Shown in pieces: positions 25,901 to 34,778 of a DNA stretch of 64,000 nt. The stretch is from Streptococcus ferus DSM 20646 (lineage in GTDB: Bacteria; Bacillota; Bacilli; Lactobacillales; Streptococcaceae): NCBI RefSeq assembly GCF_000372425.1, contig NZ_AQVD01000001.1, forward strand, positions 124,001-188,000, given 5' to 3'. Position 1 is the stretch's first letter, and each line of letters opens with the position of its first letter. The translations under genes and the position numbers were made by a program. The notes under the pieces were generated by a model. It made no database searches and had not been told where the DNA came from. It worked only from the letters and a program-made list of their open reading frames with translations.

Positions 25901-25971
25901 CATGAATGGTAGATTGTTTTATAGCCCAGAATATCATAAAATAAGAGTAGCGATAACAATGAGGAGAAAAC

Positions 25972-28446
25972 ATGAAAAAGACGCGCATTTTAAAAAGTTT
26001 GCTGGTATCAACCGTCATTCTGGGAAGTTTTTGGACAGTAGCAGCCTTAGCCGATGACCTTAATCAGGAGACATCGGTTACAAGAAACCAAAGTGTTACC
26101 GTGGAGGAACAACCTTCGTTGACGGTGGTCAGTGAGCAGGCGGCAGAAACTGACAATAATCAGGCAGCCGCTGAAACGGTCCCTGAGACAGACCAGTCCC
26201 AGATCAGCAGTCAGCCTTCGGTAGCCGAAGAGGTGCCAAGGATCAATCCAGCTGATGTGTCCGAGGAGGCAAGCCAAACAGAACTGACATCATCAAGTTC
26301 TAGTCAGTCCATGGCTGTCTCAAGTCAGAAGCAGAGTCAGCCCGAGACCAGTTCGAGGGTCCAAGTTGAAAGCAGTCCTGAGCCAAGAGCGGCGGTCAAT
26401 TCAACAGCTATCTCAGGCCAAGTGACGATTCTTAATCAAAGAGATGAACTAGGCCGTTTTGATGTGGTGATTAAAGAAGTCGCTGCTCCGAGCGGTCTAA
26501 GCTCAGTCGCTGTTCCCATCTGGTCAGAGACAGGCGGTCAGGACGATATTATCTGGTATACGGCTTCAAAGCAGGCGGATGGGACTTACAGCGTTTCAGT
26601 GGCTATCAAGGATCATAAATTCTCAACTGGCCTTTATCAAATTCATCTTTACTACTTGATTAACAATCAATTAAGAGGTGTCACGACAGCCAGCACCACT
26701 GTTCATGCCTTACCGCCCACAGGGGAGCTTAATATTCTCAATCAGGACAATAACAAGGGCAGTTTTGAACTGGTTCTCTCCAATGTGACGGATCAAAAGG
26801 GTCTTAAAGAGGTTCTTCTCCCCATCTGGTCTGATGTCAACAATCAAGATGATATTAGATGGTATACAGCAAACCAGCAGAATGATGGTACTTATAGGCT
26901 CTCAGTCTCTATGGCAGACCACAAGTTTTCAACGGGTCTTTATCATATCCATGTTTATTATAAAGAGATGGATAATCAGTTACGGGGAGTTTTAGGAACA
27001 AGTCTCATCATACCAGAACGAAAGCCCTCTGGAAAGGTCGCCATAGTAGAACAAAATACTGAAACAGGTGGTTTTGTGATTAAGGTTTCGGAGGTTGTAG
27101 CTCAGGGAGGACTGGATGAGGTTCTGGTTCCGGTCTGGTCAGAAGCCGCTGGTCAAGATGATCTGATCTGGTATTCTGCTAAGCGACAAGATGATAGCAG
27201 CTATATGCTATCGGTAGATCCTGCCCGTCATAACTATTCAGGCGGAAATTACAATATTCATGTTTATTACAAGTTAAAGAGCAAAAGCAGTGTTGTCCCA
27301 ATTGCTGGCACCAGCGTATCAGTCAGTTTTCCTAAACCCTCGGCAACCGTCACCATTGAGAATGTAAGCAAGGAAAATGGCAGCTTTGAGGTCTTGATTT
27401 CAGATATAAAGGCACCTATGGGCTTAAAAGAGGTCTTGGTTCCTGTCTGGGGCGAGAAGTCTGGTCAAAATGATATTGTCTGGTATCAGGCGATGCTTCA
27501 AACGGACAATCGTTATAAGGTGACGGTAAACTCTGAAAACCATCAGTATGAATCAGGCCTCTATCAAATCCATGTTTATCTAAAACAAAACGATGGCAGT
27601 CTGCAAGGACTGGCTAACCGTTCGGTGACCTTAGAAGCGATTCCCAACCAAATAAAAATCACTTATACAGGTACTGGCACTTATCGCTTAAGAGTCGCTA
27701 ATCCGTCCGGAGAAGGGGATCTCCTTTATGCTGTTTGGTCTGATCAAAATGACCAAGATGACCTTCGCTGGTATCAAGCTTCTGCTGAAGAGTCAGTTAT
27801 GAGCGGTCATATCAATACGCAGCAGCACTCAGGAACAGGCCTCTATCACCTCCACCTTTATCAGCGTTATCAGGGACAGATGATTCCGCTTAAGGCGGCA
27901 ACATTCCATGTGACGAAATCATCCTATGCCGCGCCTTACTATTCTCAAAATGATCCTCGCTGGGGAACAACTTATTATGGTCTCTACAATATGGATTCAT
28001 CAGGCTGTGTGCCGACTTCTATGGCTATGATCATTTCAGCTCTGAAAGGGCAAGAAGTCCTTCCGACTCAGGTGGCTAACTACCTTCACTATAACAGCCT
28101 GGACTTTAATCGCCTAGGCGGCGGCACCTCCAGCAACGGCATTCTCCATGCAGCAGCTAATTGGGGCCTGTCGGCGCAGGGCTTATCTTCTAAAGACAGT
28201 CTGACACAGGCTTTGAAAAATGGTTACTATGTCGCAGCAGCCGTTGGTGCAAGCCGATTTGTTGTCCCAGGCTGGACTCATGAAATTGTGCTAAAAGACT
28301 ATCGGGACAATATGACCTATGTTTTAGACCCGGATCATGCCAGCAATAATGGCTGGTATTCGATTGATTACCTTTACAGTATTAAATCAACCGATCCAAT
28401 GGATAATCTTTCAGGAACGCCCTTCTTTAAAATTAATGATATTTAG
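25972..28446 (+). CDS. secreted protein with five Bsp-like repeats and a C39-type peptidase domain
   Basis: 824 aa. Signal peptide (residues 1-27: KK, hydrophobic core, AALA). Residues 30-140 are a Ser/Thr/Gln/Glu-rich linker. Five GBS-Bsp-like repeats follow (about 148-245, 250-347, 353-452, 456-555, 558-648), each with the core W...GQDDIxWYxA...YxxSV...H..STGLYxIHxYY; the fifth is shortened. The C-terminus (652-805) is a papain-like C39 domain with Cys679 (SSGCVPTS), His770 (GWTHEIVL) and Asp786 (VLDPDHAS), so it looks catalytically competent. No LPXTG anchor, so likely secreted or held by the repeats. Possible role in wall morphology or turnover; substrate unknown. Confidence 0.85.
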   Translation: MKKTRILKSLLVSTVILGSFWTVAALADDLNQETSVTRNQSVTVEEQPSLTVVSEQAAETDNNQAAAETVPETDQSQISSQPSVAEEVPRINPADVSEEASQTELTSSSSSQSMAVSSQKQSQPETSSRVQVESSPEPRAAVNSTAISGQVTILNQRDELGRFDVVIKEVAAPSGLSSVAVPIWSETGGQDDIIWYTASKQADGTYSVSVAIKDHKFSTGLYQIHLYYLINNQLRGVTTASTTVHALPPTGELNILNQDNNKGSFELVLSNVTDQKGLKEVLLPIWSDVNNQDDIRWYTANQQNDGTYRLSVSMADHKFSTGLYHIHVYYKEMDNQLRGVLGTSLIIPERKPSGKVAIVEQNTETGGFVIKVSEVVAQGGLDEVLVPVWSEAAGQDDLIWYSAKRQDDSSYMLSVDPARHNYSGGNYNIHVYYKLKSKSSVVPIAGTSVSVSFPKPSATVTIENVSKENGSFEVLISDIKAPMGLKEVLVPVWGEKSGQNDIVWYQAMLQTDNRYKVTVNSENHQYESGLYQIHVYLKQNDGSLQGLANRSVTLEAIPNQIKITYTGTGTYRLRVANPSGEGDLLYAVWSDQNDQDDLRWYQASAEESVMSGHINTQQHSGTGLYHLHLYQRYQGQMIPLKAATFHVTKSSYAAPYYSQNDPRWGTTYYGLYNMDSSGCVPTSMAMIISALKGQEVLPTQVANYLHYNSLDFNRLGGGTSSNGILHAAANWGLSAQGLSSKDSLTQALKNGYYVAAAVGASRFVVPGWTHEIVLKDYRDNMTYVLDPDHASNNGWYSIDYLYSIKSTDPMDNLSGTPFFKINDI

Positions 28447-28507
28447 TTATTTCCTTGATCGCAGAAGATTGGTCCGGTTTTTCTGACGCTTTTTCTGTTG
28501 GGGAATA

Positions 28508-28536
28508 TTGAAAAAATCCCTTTTTTATGGTAGAAT
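28508..28536 (+). promoter_or_regulatory. promoter of murA2
   Basis: TTGAAA (28508-28513), 17-bp spacer, TAGAAT (28531-28536) with TGG before it. Confidence 0.78.
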
Positions 28537-28571
28537 TGACAGGCTGAACTTTAGAGAAAGTATTTAAATGA

Positions 28572-29831
28572 ATGAAAAAAATTGTGATTAATGGTGGCCA
28601 TCCTTTAAAGGGAGAAGTCGCTGTTTCTGGAGCAAAAAATAGTGTTGTGGCCTTAATACCGGCGATTATACTAGCAGAAGATGTTGTTATCTTAGACGGT
28701 GTTCCGGCTATCAGTGATGTTGACAGCCTGATTGATATTATGGAATTGATGGGAGCCAAGGTCGAGCGAGAAGGTGAGACTTTGGCCATTGACCCTCGTG
28801 GTGTTCAGGATGTTCCCATGCCCTACGGAAAAATTAACAGTCTCAGGGCGTCCTATTATTTTTACGGCAGTTTGTTAGCGCGTTTTGGGCAAGCAGTTGT
28901 CGGGCTGCCAGGTGGTTGTGATTTAGGACCTCGTCCAATCGACCTCCATCTCAAAGCTTTTGAAGCGATGGGAGCCAAAGTTTCCTACCAAGGCGAAAGC
29001 ATGCGTCTGGCGACAGATGGGAATCCCTTGAAAGGGACACATATCTATATGGACACCGTCAGTGTCGGAGCAACCATCAATACCATGATAGCCGCCAGCC
29101 GAGCGCAGGGCAGAACAGTCATCGAAAATGCGGCGCGTGAACCCGAAATTATTGATGTGGCTACCCTTTTGAATAATATGGGAGCCCATATTCGCGGTGC
29201 TGGTACGGATATCATTACCATTGAAGGTGTTGAAAGGCTTCATGGCACTCGTCATCAAGTCATCCCTGATCGTATCGAAGCAGGAACCTATATCGCTATG
29301 GCGGCTGCAATCGGTGAAGGGGTCAAGGTCAGTAATGTTCTTTATGAACATCTGGAAAGTTTTATTTCAAAGCTGGAAGAAATGGGCGTTCGGATGACTG
29401 TCGAAGAAGACAGTATCTTTGTTGAAAAACAAGATCAACTCAAATCGGTGTCTATCAAGACTTCCCCTTATCCAGGGTTTGCAACAGACCTGCAGCAGCC
29501 TATTACCCCCCTCCTTTTGCGGACACAGGGCAGAGGTAATATCCGTGATACCATCTACGAGAAGCGGGTCAATCATGTTGCTGAATTGGCAAGAATGGGC
29601 GCGAAAATCTCTGTGCTGAGTGGCCAGATTGTCTATGAAGCTCCCAATAGCCTGTCAGGGGCACCTGTCAAGGCAACTGATTTACGGGCCGGAGCAGCCC
29701 TTGTCATTGCCGGCCTAATGGCTGAAGGACGTACCGAGATTACCAATGTTGAGTTTATCCTGCGAGGCTATTCAAACATTATTGAAAAGCTGACAGAGCT
29801 GGGTGCTGATATTCAGCTGATTGAAGATTAA
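28572..29831 (+). CDS. murA2: UDP-N-acetylglucosamine 1-carboxyvinyltransferase (second paralogue type)
   Basis: 419 aa. Transfers enolpyruvate from PEP to UDP-GlcNAc, first step of peptidoglycan synthesis and the fosfomycin target. [12 protein letters not shown] near the N-terminus (active-site Lys/Asn) and [17 protein letters not shown] carrying the catalytic Cys. The sequence ([26 protein letters not shown]) matches the streptococcal second-copy type as I recall it. An ATG at 28568 is out of frame; the ATG at 28572 is used with a weak AGAGAAAG site. Its terminator has been split by the IS element downstream. Confidence 0.93.
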   Translation: MKKIVINGGHPLKGEVAVSGAKNSVVALIPAIILAEDVVILDGVPAISDVDSLIDIMELMGAKVEREGETLAIDPRGVQDVPMPYGKINSLRASYYFYGSLLARFGQAVVGLPGGCDLGPRPIDLHLKAFEAMGAKVSYQGESMRLATDGNPLKGTHIYMDTVSVGATINTMIAASRAQGRTVIENAAREPEIIDVATLLNNMGAHIRGAGTDIITIEGVERLHGTRHQVIPDRIEAGTYIAMAAAIGEGVKVSNVLYEHLESFISKLEEMGVRMTVEEDSIFVEKQDQLKSVSIKTSPYPGFATDLQQPITPLLLRTQGRGNIRDTIYEKRVNHVAELARMGAKISVLSGQIVYEAPNSLSGAPVKATDLRAGAALVIAGLMAEGRTEITNVEFILRGYSNIIEKLTELGADIQLIED

Positions 29832-29865
29832 AGACGGGAAAAAGGTCTGGAGTTAACTTGAACCG

Positions 29866-29906
29866 CACCCCAAAAGTTAGACAGAAAAAATCTAACTTTT
29901 GGGGTG
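29866..29906 (+). terminator. IS left-end hairpin
   Basis: CACCCCAAAAGTTAGA / TCTAACTTTTGGGGTG, 16-bp perfect stem with a 9-nt loop, followed by TTATTTTT just before the orfA ATG (29915). Can terminate readthrough from murA2; also overlaps the terminal inverted repeat. Confidence 0.75.
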
Positions 29907-29914
29907 TTATTTTT

Positions 29915-30451
29915 ATGAAATTGAGTTATGACGATAAAGTTCGAATTTATGAGCTACGACAAAATGGTGAAACCAGTAAGTCCTTGTCAAAACAGTTTAA
30001 TATCGTAGAATCCGGCATTAAATATATGATTCGATTGATGGACCGGTATGGAATAGGTATTGTCAAGAAAGGGAAGAACACCTATTATCCTCCAGAACTC
30101 AAGCTGGAAATGATTGATAAAGTACTTCTGAAGAAACAGTCAAGTCTATCAGTCTCACTTGAGTACGCTCTACCAAATCAAGGAACTCTTCCAAACTGGA
30201 TAGCACAATACAAGAAAAAGGGGTATACTATTCTTGAGAAAACAAGAGGGAGGCCACCAAAAATGGGGCGTAAACCAAAGAAAACCTGGGAAGAGATGAC
30301 GGAGTTGGAGCGACTCCAGGAAGAAAATGAACGGCTTAGAACGGAGAATGCCTATCTAAAAAAGTTGAGGGAATTGCGCCTGAGGGACGAAGCCTTAGCG
30401 CGCGAAAGGCAGAAACAGTTAGAGAAATGGTCAATGGAGGATTCCGACTAG
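29915..30451 (+). CDS. IS3-family transposase OrfA
   Basis: 178 aa. Start at the ATG 29915 after the hairpin; the frame opens upstream but that part is terminal repeat. N-terminal helix-turn-helix ([26 protein letters not shown]) and a C-terminal coiled-coil/leucine-zipper region ([22 protein letters not shown]) for dimerisation. Binds the IS ends. A slippery A-AAA-AAG at 30358-30364 lies in this frame. Almost no ribosome-binding site is visible, consistent with low expression. Confidence 0.9.
   Translation: MKLSYDDKVRIYELRQNGETSKSLSKQFNIVESGIKYMIRLMDRYGIGIVKKGKNTYYPPELKLEMIDKVLLKKQSSLSVSLEYALPNQGTLPNWIAQYKKKGYTILEKTRGRPPKMGRKPKKTWEEMTELERLQEENERLRTENAYLKKLRELRLRDEALARERQKQLEKWSMEDSD
30358..30401 (+). 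promoter_or_regulatory. programmed -1 frameshift signal of the IS
   Basis: Slippery heptamer A-AAA-AAG (30358-30364) in the orfA frame, followed 11 nt later by a stem-loop: GCGC-C-TGAGG (30376-30385) with CCTTA-GCGC (30393-30401). After slipping, the -1 frame is open straight into orfB, giving an OrfAB fusion. Confidence 0.8.
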
Positions 30452-31266
30452 ACCTTCTTCTTACAACAGCTCAGTTAGCTCGTGCCACCTACTATTACCA
30501 GCTCAAACAGCTGGCTAAAGAGGACAAAGACAAAGCACTAAAAGCTGATCTCCAAGCTATCTTTGAGGAACACAAGGGCAATTATGGCTATCGCAGGATT
30601 TACCTGGAACTACGCAACCGTGGCTATGTTATCAATCATAAAAAGGTGCAACGCCTGATGCAGGTGCTAGGCTTATCAGCTCGCATCCGTAAGCGGAAGA
30701 AATACAAGTCTTATAAGGGGGATGTGGGCAAGAAAGCTCCTAATCTGATTAACAGGGCCTTCGAGGGGGCGAAGCCTTTTGAGAAGTGTTATACCGATGT
30801 GACCGAGTTCGCTCTGCCAGATGCCTCTGAGAAACTCTATCTATCGCCTGTTCTGGATGGCTATAACAGCGAAATTATTGATTTTACCTTATCTCGCTCT
30901 CCCAACCTCATGCAGGTCAAGTCTATGCTTGAGAAGGTCTTTCCTGAAGCAGCTTACCCAAATACCATCCTCCATAGTGACCAAGGATGGCAATACCAGC
31001 ATGAAACTTACCATCATTTTCTTGACAGGAAAGGCATCCGTCCGTCCATGTCTCGCAAAGGAACCAGCACGGATAACGGCATGATGGAGTCTTTCTTTGG
31101 TATCTTGAAAACAGAGATGTTTTACGGATTTGAGAAGACTTTCAAGTCACTGGAACACTTGGAACAAGCCATCACTGATTATATTTTTTACTACAACAAC
31201 AAACGTATTAAAGCAAAACTAAAAGGACTTAGTCCTGTCCAGTACAGAACCAAATCCTTTCACTAA
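30427..31266 (+). CDS. IS3-family transposase OrfB (DDE integrase domain)
   Basis: 279 aa from the first ATG; in practice probably made as the C-terminal part of OrfAB by -1 frameshifting. Domains: HTH_21 ([22 protein letters not shown]...[16 protein letters not shown]) and the rve catalytic core with Asp124 (YTDVTEF), Asp185 (LHSDQGWQY) and Glu221 ([12 protein letters not shown]), spacing D-35-E. All catalytic residues are intact. Overlaps orfA by 25 bp in the -1 frame. Confidence 0.93.
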   Translation: MVNGGFRLDLLLTTAQLARATYYYQLKQLAKEDKDKALKADLQAIFEEHKGNYGYRRIYLELRNRGYVINHKKVQRLMQVLGLSARIRKRKKYKSYKGDVGKKAPNLINRAFEGAKPFEKCYTDVTEFALPDASEKLYLSPVLDGYNSEIIDFTLSRSPNLMQVKSMLEKVFPEAAYPNTILHSDQGWQYQHETYHHFLDRKGIRPSMSRKGTSTDNGMMESFFGILKTEMFYGFEKTFKSLEHLEQAITDYIFYYNNKRIKAKLKGLSPVQYRTKSFH

Positions 31267-31318
31267 TATTTTTGTCTAACTTTTTGGGGGCAGTACAACT
31301 CCAGACCTTTTTTGAGCT

Positions 31319-31349
31319 AAAAAGCCACCAGATGTTAATCTGGTGGCTG
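31319..31349 (-). terminator. terminator of the malXFGK operon
   Basis: AGCCACCAGAT / ATCTGGTGGCT, 11-bp stem with a 4-nt loop; on the minus strand it is followed by TTTT. About 17 bp past the malK stop. Confidence 0.88.
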
Positions 31350-31364
31350 CCAAGAGAAACATCC

Positions 31365-32498
31365 TTATTTTATGCGTTTTTCAGTTTCAGGATCAAAGAA
31401 ATGTCCCTTGGCTATGTTAAAGGTTAGATTAACCTTTTCCCCTGGATTATGGAAGTCTCTGGCATCAACACGGGAAGCAAATTCGGTATTTCCGACTTTG
31501 ACATAAAGCATGGTTTCGCTGCCCAAGAGCTCTGAAACCAGAACTTCGGCTGTGACATTGGCATTCGGGAAGGTTTGGTGAACGATTTCCTTGCTGGAAA
31601 CGTCTTCTGGACGAATACCAAAAATAACTTTTTTGCCTAAGAAGCCATTTGACTCAAGGATTTTTTCCTGCCCTTCGGGAAGTGCCAGTTCAAAGCCGTC
31701 AGGGCTGATCAGACGATCTTTTTCAACGGTCAGTTCGAAGAAGTTCATCGCTGGGCTTCCGATAAAGCCAGCCACAAATTTGTTGGCAGGTTCATTGTAA
31801 AGTTCCTGAGGAGTGCCGATCTGTTCAATACGGCCAATGGTACCTGTTCCCTCAGGATTTTTTGTAGCACTCATGATAACGATGCGGTCTGCCAGTGTCA
31901 TGGCTTCGGTCTGGTCATGGGTTACATAGATAGTGGTCGCTCCGATGCGCTGATGAATTTTTGCAATTTCTGCCCGCATGGAAACACGGAGCTTAGCATC
32001 TAAGTTTGATAAAGGTTCATCCATCAAGAAGACCTTAGCATCACGGACGATGGCACGTCCCATAGCGACCCGCTGCCTTTGTCCTCCGGATAGGTCTGCT
32101 GGTTTTCGATCCAAAAATTCTGTCAAACCGAGGATTTCAGCCGCTTCTCGAACCCGTTTGTCAATGTCATCTTTTTTATATTTACGAAGTTTAAGCCCAA
32201 AAGCCATATTTTCGTAAACGCTCATGTGTGGGTAGAGGGCATAGTTCTGGAAAACCATGGCAATGTCACGGTCTTTGGGAGACTCATCATTCATGAGTTT
32301 GTCGTCAATATAGAAACTGCCTTCTGTAATATCCTCCAGCCCTGCAATCATACGGAGTGTGGTTGATTTGCCACATCCAGATGGACCAACGAAGACGATA
32401 AATTCTTTGTCTTTAATGTCAAGATTAAAGTCTTCAACGGAGTAGTGAGTTGAATTGGGGTATTTTTTGTAAATCTTATCAAGTTTTAAAGTTGTCAT
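31365..32498 (-). CDS. malK: maltodextrin ABC transporter ATPase (MalK/MsmK type)
   Basis: 377 aa. Walker A GPSGCGKSTT, Q-loop, signature LSGGQRQRVAMGRAIVRD, Walker B VFLMDEPLSNLD, H-switch THDQTEAM, then a C-terminal TOBE/OB regulatory domain of ~130 residues. This is the sugar-importer (UgpC/MsmK) class; energises MalFG. In streptococci such ATPases can serve several sugar importers. Last gene of malX-malF-malG-malK, 18 bp after malG. Confidence 0.92.
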   Translation of the reverse strand: MTTLKLDKIYKKYPNSTHYSVEDFNLDIKDKEFIVFVGPSGCGKSTTLRMIAGLEDITEGSFYIDDKLMNDESPKDRDIAMVFQNYALYPHMSVYENMAFGLKLRKYKKDDIDKRVREAAEILGLTEFLDRKPADLSGGQRQRVAMGRAIVRDAKVFLMDEPLSNLDAKLRVSMRAEIAKIHQRIGATTIYVTHDQTEAMTLADRIVIMSATKNPEGTGTIGRIEQIGTPQELYNEPANKFVAGFIGSPAMNFFELTVEKDRLISPDGFELALPEGQEKILESNGFLGKKVIFGIRPEDVSSKEIVHQTFPNANVTAEVLVSELLGSETMLYVKVGNTEFASRVDARDFHNPGEKVNLTFNIAKGHFFDPETEKRIK

Positions 32499-32516
32499 AA
32501 TCTATTTCCTTACTTT

Positions 32517-33353
32517 TTATTTCACGGATCCGCCTGTAATGCCCTCAACATAATATTTCTGCATAAAGATGAAGAGCAAGGTAATCGGGATTGCAATTAG
32601 GACAGAACCAGCAGCAAAGGCCATAAACCAGTCATTGATAGTATCCACTTGAAGCATGGAGAAGAGACCGATGGCAACCGTGTATTTGCTGGTAGCATCT
32701 CCCAAAATAACTTGGGCGAAGATAAAGTCAATCCATGGTCCAATAAAGGCCAGAAGTGCTGTGTAGACAATGATTGGTTTTGACAGAGGAAGGGTAATCT
32801 TAAAGAAGATATCCATTCGGGTTGCTCCATCAATCATCGCCGACTCGTCAAGAGAGTAAGGAATGGTATCAAAGAAACCTTTGGCGATATAGAAAGTTAA
32901 GGCAGCTCCGGCGGAGTAAACCAAGACCAGTGATGTCAGAGTTTGCGTCAGTCCAAGCGCTTTTAAAATATAGTAAACAGCAATCATGCTCATAAAGCCT
33001 GGGAACATGTTGAGAACCAGTGCAATTTTTAAAAAGCGGTTCCTAAATTTGAACTTGATTCGGCTGAGAGAGTAGGCCATTGATACCGTGATAAAGGTTG
33101 ATAAAACACAGGTCGCAGTCGATACAATCAGTGTATTTAAGAACCAGCGGGCAAATGGGAAGGAAGAATTGGTGAAGAGTTTGATGTAGTTGTCCAAGGT
33201 CCAGGTTTTCGGGATGAAGTAAGGGACATAAGCACTTCCTTCTCCACGGAAACTGGTCAGGACCACCCAAATGATTGGGAAAAGCCAGATGAGTGAAAGA
33301 ACAACGAGAAGAAGGTAGGTCAGTGCAAATCGCAATTGTTTTTTTCGTTTCAT
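32517..33353 (-). CDS. malG: maltodextrin ABC transporter permease MalG
   Basis: 278 aa, six predicted membrane helices. Contains the cytoplasmic EAA loop (DESAMIDGATRMDIFFKITLPLSKP) that docks on the ATPase, and the MalG-like end YYVEGITGGSVK. Overlaps the malF stop by 1 bp (TAATG), so translation is coupled. Confidence 0.94.
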   Translation of the reverse strand: MKRKKQLRFALTYLLLVVLSLIWLFPIIWVVLTSFRGEGSAYVPYFIPKTWTLDNYIKLFTNSSFPFARWFLNTLIVSTATCVLSTFITVSMAYSLSRIKFKFRNRFLKIALVLNMFPGFMSMIAVYYILKALGLTQTLTSLVLVYSAGAALTFYIAKGFFDTIPYSLDESAMIDGATRMDIFFKITLPLSKPIIVYTALLAFIGPWIDFIFAQVILGDATSKYTVAIGLFSMLQVDTINDWFMAFAAGSVLIAIPITLLFIFMQKYYVEGITGGSVK

Positions 33354-34714
33354 TATTTCACAGCTCCTTCCTTATATGATGATGTTCTGGTGTATGCTAG
33401 CAGACTAAAGATAGCAGAGATGGCAAAGATAAAGATACCGATAACAGAAGCTAGGTTGTAGTCTGCGGCTGTTACGGTCAATTTATACAGCCAAGTCACC
33501 AGCAAATCAGTTGTCCCTGCTTGGTAATACTCAGAATTTGTTGGACCGCCGCCAGTCAGGAGATAGATAACGTTAAAGTTATTGATATTTCCGATAAATT
33601 GCTGAATCAGAGATGGGGTCATAATCAGGAGAATCTGAGGGAAGGTGATGGACTTGAACACTTGGAACTTGCTGGCACCATCAATTTCCGCGGCCTCAAT
33701 TTGCTCACTTGGCAGGTTCATGATAATTCCTGTGGCAACTAGCATGGTAAAAGGAATACCAACCCACATATTGACAAAGATGATAGAGAATTTAGCCCAT
33801 ATCGGATCGGATAGGAATGGAAGCGGATCAGAAATCAAGCCGATTTTTTCCAGTAAGGCATTGAGCGGTCCTTGGTCGTTTAAGAAATTTCTCATCAAAA
33901 GGAGGGAAATAAACTGTGGCACCGCAATGGTGATAACGAAAATGGTCCGCCATAATTTTTTCAGTTTTAATCCTTTGGTGTTAATGATGAGAGCCAAGAT
34001 AACGCCGAAAATAAAGTTGGTTACGGTAGCAAAGACAGCCCAGATCAAGGTCCAAGACAGAACAGGGAAGAAGGTCCCCGCCATCCGGCCTGTCAAAATA
34101 TTGCCAAAATTGGTTAAACCGACCCAGTCAAAGAGTGATTTTGGCGGCAGATGATTGTGGTCGTAGTTGGTAAAAGCCAAACAAATCATATAGATTAGCG
34201 GCAGTACGGTAAAGAGAAGCACTCCGATGAGCGGAATAGCCATCAAAGTCATATGGAAGCGACCGTTAGTCAGAGTTAGAAAATCTTCTTTGAAACTTGG
34301 GATTTTTTGGCCCTCTTTTTTAAGGACGTAGATATTACGGACACTTTTTAAGTTGCACCAGTAAATATAGGCAAAGACCAAGCAAAAAATCAAGGAAGCC
34401 AGACCAAAAATGAGAAGGAGCATGGAGTTGTCACCTTCAACAGCCACCTGAAATTTCACGCCGTCAATGACCTTTTCCTGCATTCCTTGCGTGTTGGTAC
34501 CCAGTGTTATCAAACCCTTTATGGCAGGGATGATTTGAGTCACAAAAGCCATTAAGAAAGCCAGCTCACTAATCAGGAATAAAAAGCCCTTGATGAATTG
34601 TTTGTTTACTAGGTTGGCAAAACCCATAATAAGAAATGATAGCTTAATATCAATCCCACCTTCTTTGAAGGCCTGCGGAACCGATACTTGATCATATAGC
34701 ACTGATTTAGCCAT
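33353..34714 (-). CDS. malF: maltodextrin ABC transporter permease MalF
   Basis: 453 aa. The frame opens two codons earlier, but AAAGGAG is placed for the ATG at 34714. Eight or so membrane segments; an N-terminal extension with two helices (about residues 25-105) precedes the permease core, which carries the EAA loop EQIEAAEIDGASKFQVFKSITFPQ. Pairs with MalG to form the channel for maltose/maltodextrins delivered by MalX. Confidence 0.94.
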   Translation of the reverse strand: MAKSVLYDQVSVPQAFKEGGIDIKLSFLIMGFANLVNKQFIKGFLFLISELAFLMAFVTQIIPAIKGLITLGTNTQGMQEKVIDGVKFQVAVEGDNSMLLLIFGLASLIFCLVFAYIYWCNLKSVRNIYVLKKEGQKIPSFKEDFLTLTNGRFHMTLMAIPLIGVLLFTVLPLIYMICLAFTNYDHNHLPPKSLFDWVGLTNFGNILTGRMAGTFFPVLSWTLIWAVFATVTNFIFGVILALIINTKGLKLKKLWRTIFVITIAVPQFISLLLMRNFLNDQGPLNALLEKIGLISDPLPFLSDPIWAKFSIIFVNMWVGIPFTMLVATGIIMNLPSEQIEAAEIDGASKFQVFKSITFPQILLIMTPSLIQQFIGNINNFNVIYLLTGGGPTNSEYYQAGTTDLLVTWLYKLTVTAADYNLASVIGIFIFAISAIFSLLAYTRTSSYKEGAVK

Positions 34715-34778
34715 ATACAATCTCCTTTATATAAAAAGAAGCGAGGAGATTTTCTCCCCTCACTCATAAATCTTGATA

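Larger units (their letters stand above)
29859..31297 (+). mobile_element. intact IS3-family insertion sequence (IS150/IS861-like), 1,439 bp
   Basis: Ends begin TGAACCGCACCCCAAAAGTT (left) and, on the other strand, TGTACTGCCCCCAAAAAGTT (right): imperfect inverted repeats of about 25 bp. Flanked by a 3-bp duplication ACT (29856-29858 and 31298-31300), as IS3 elements make. Carries overlapping orfA and orfB with a full DDE set and a -1 frameshift site, so it appears able to move. A 16-bp inverted repeat near the left end (29866-29906) may stop incoming transcription. Confidence 0.93.
29844..31313. terminator. murA2 terminator, split by an insertion sequence
   Basis: Left half AAAAAGGTCTGGAGTTAACT (29839-29858 with its A run) and right half ACTCCAGACCTTTTTT (31298-31313) flank the IS. 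Removing the IS and one ACT copy restores a perfect palindrome, GGTCTGGAGTT joined to its complement AACTCCAGACC, bounded by A and T runs. It can no longer fold as one hairpin. Confidence 0.88.

Noticed and set aside
26410..27920. DNA-level tandem repeats or a CRISPR-like array
   Set aside because: The repetition is at protein level (Bsp-like domains of about 95 residues) with diverged DNA; no short identical repeats with spacers occur in the window.
25972..28446. Sortase-anchored surface protein
   Set aside because: No LPXTG motif, membrane segment or charged tail at the C-terminus.
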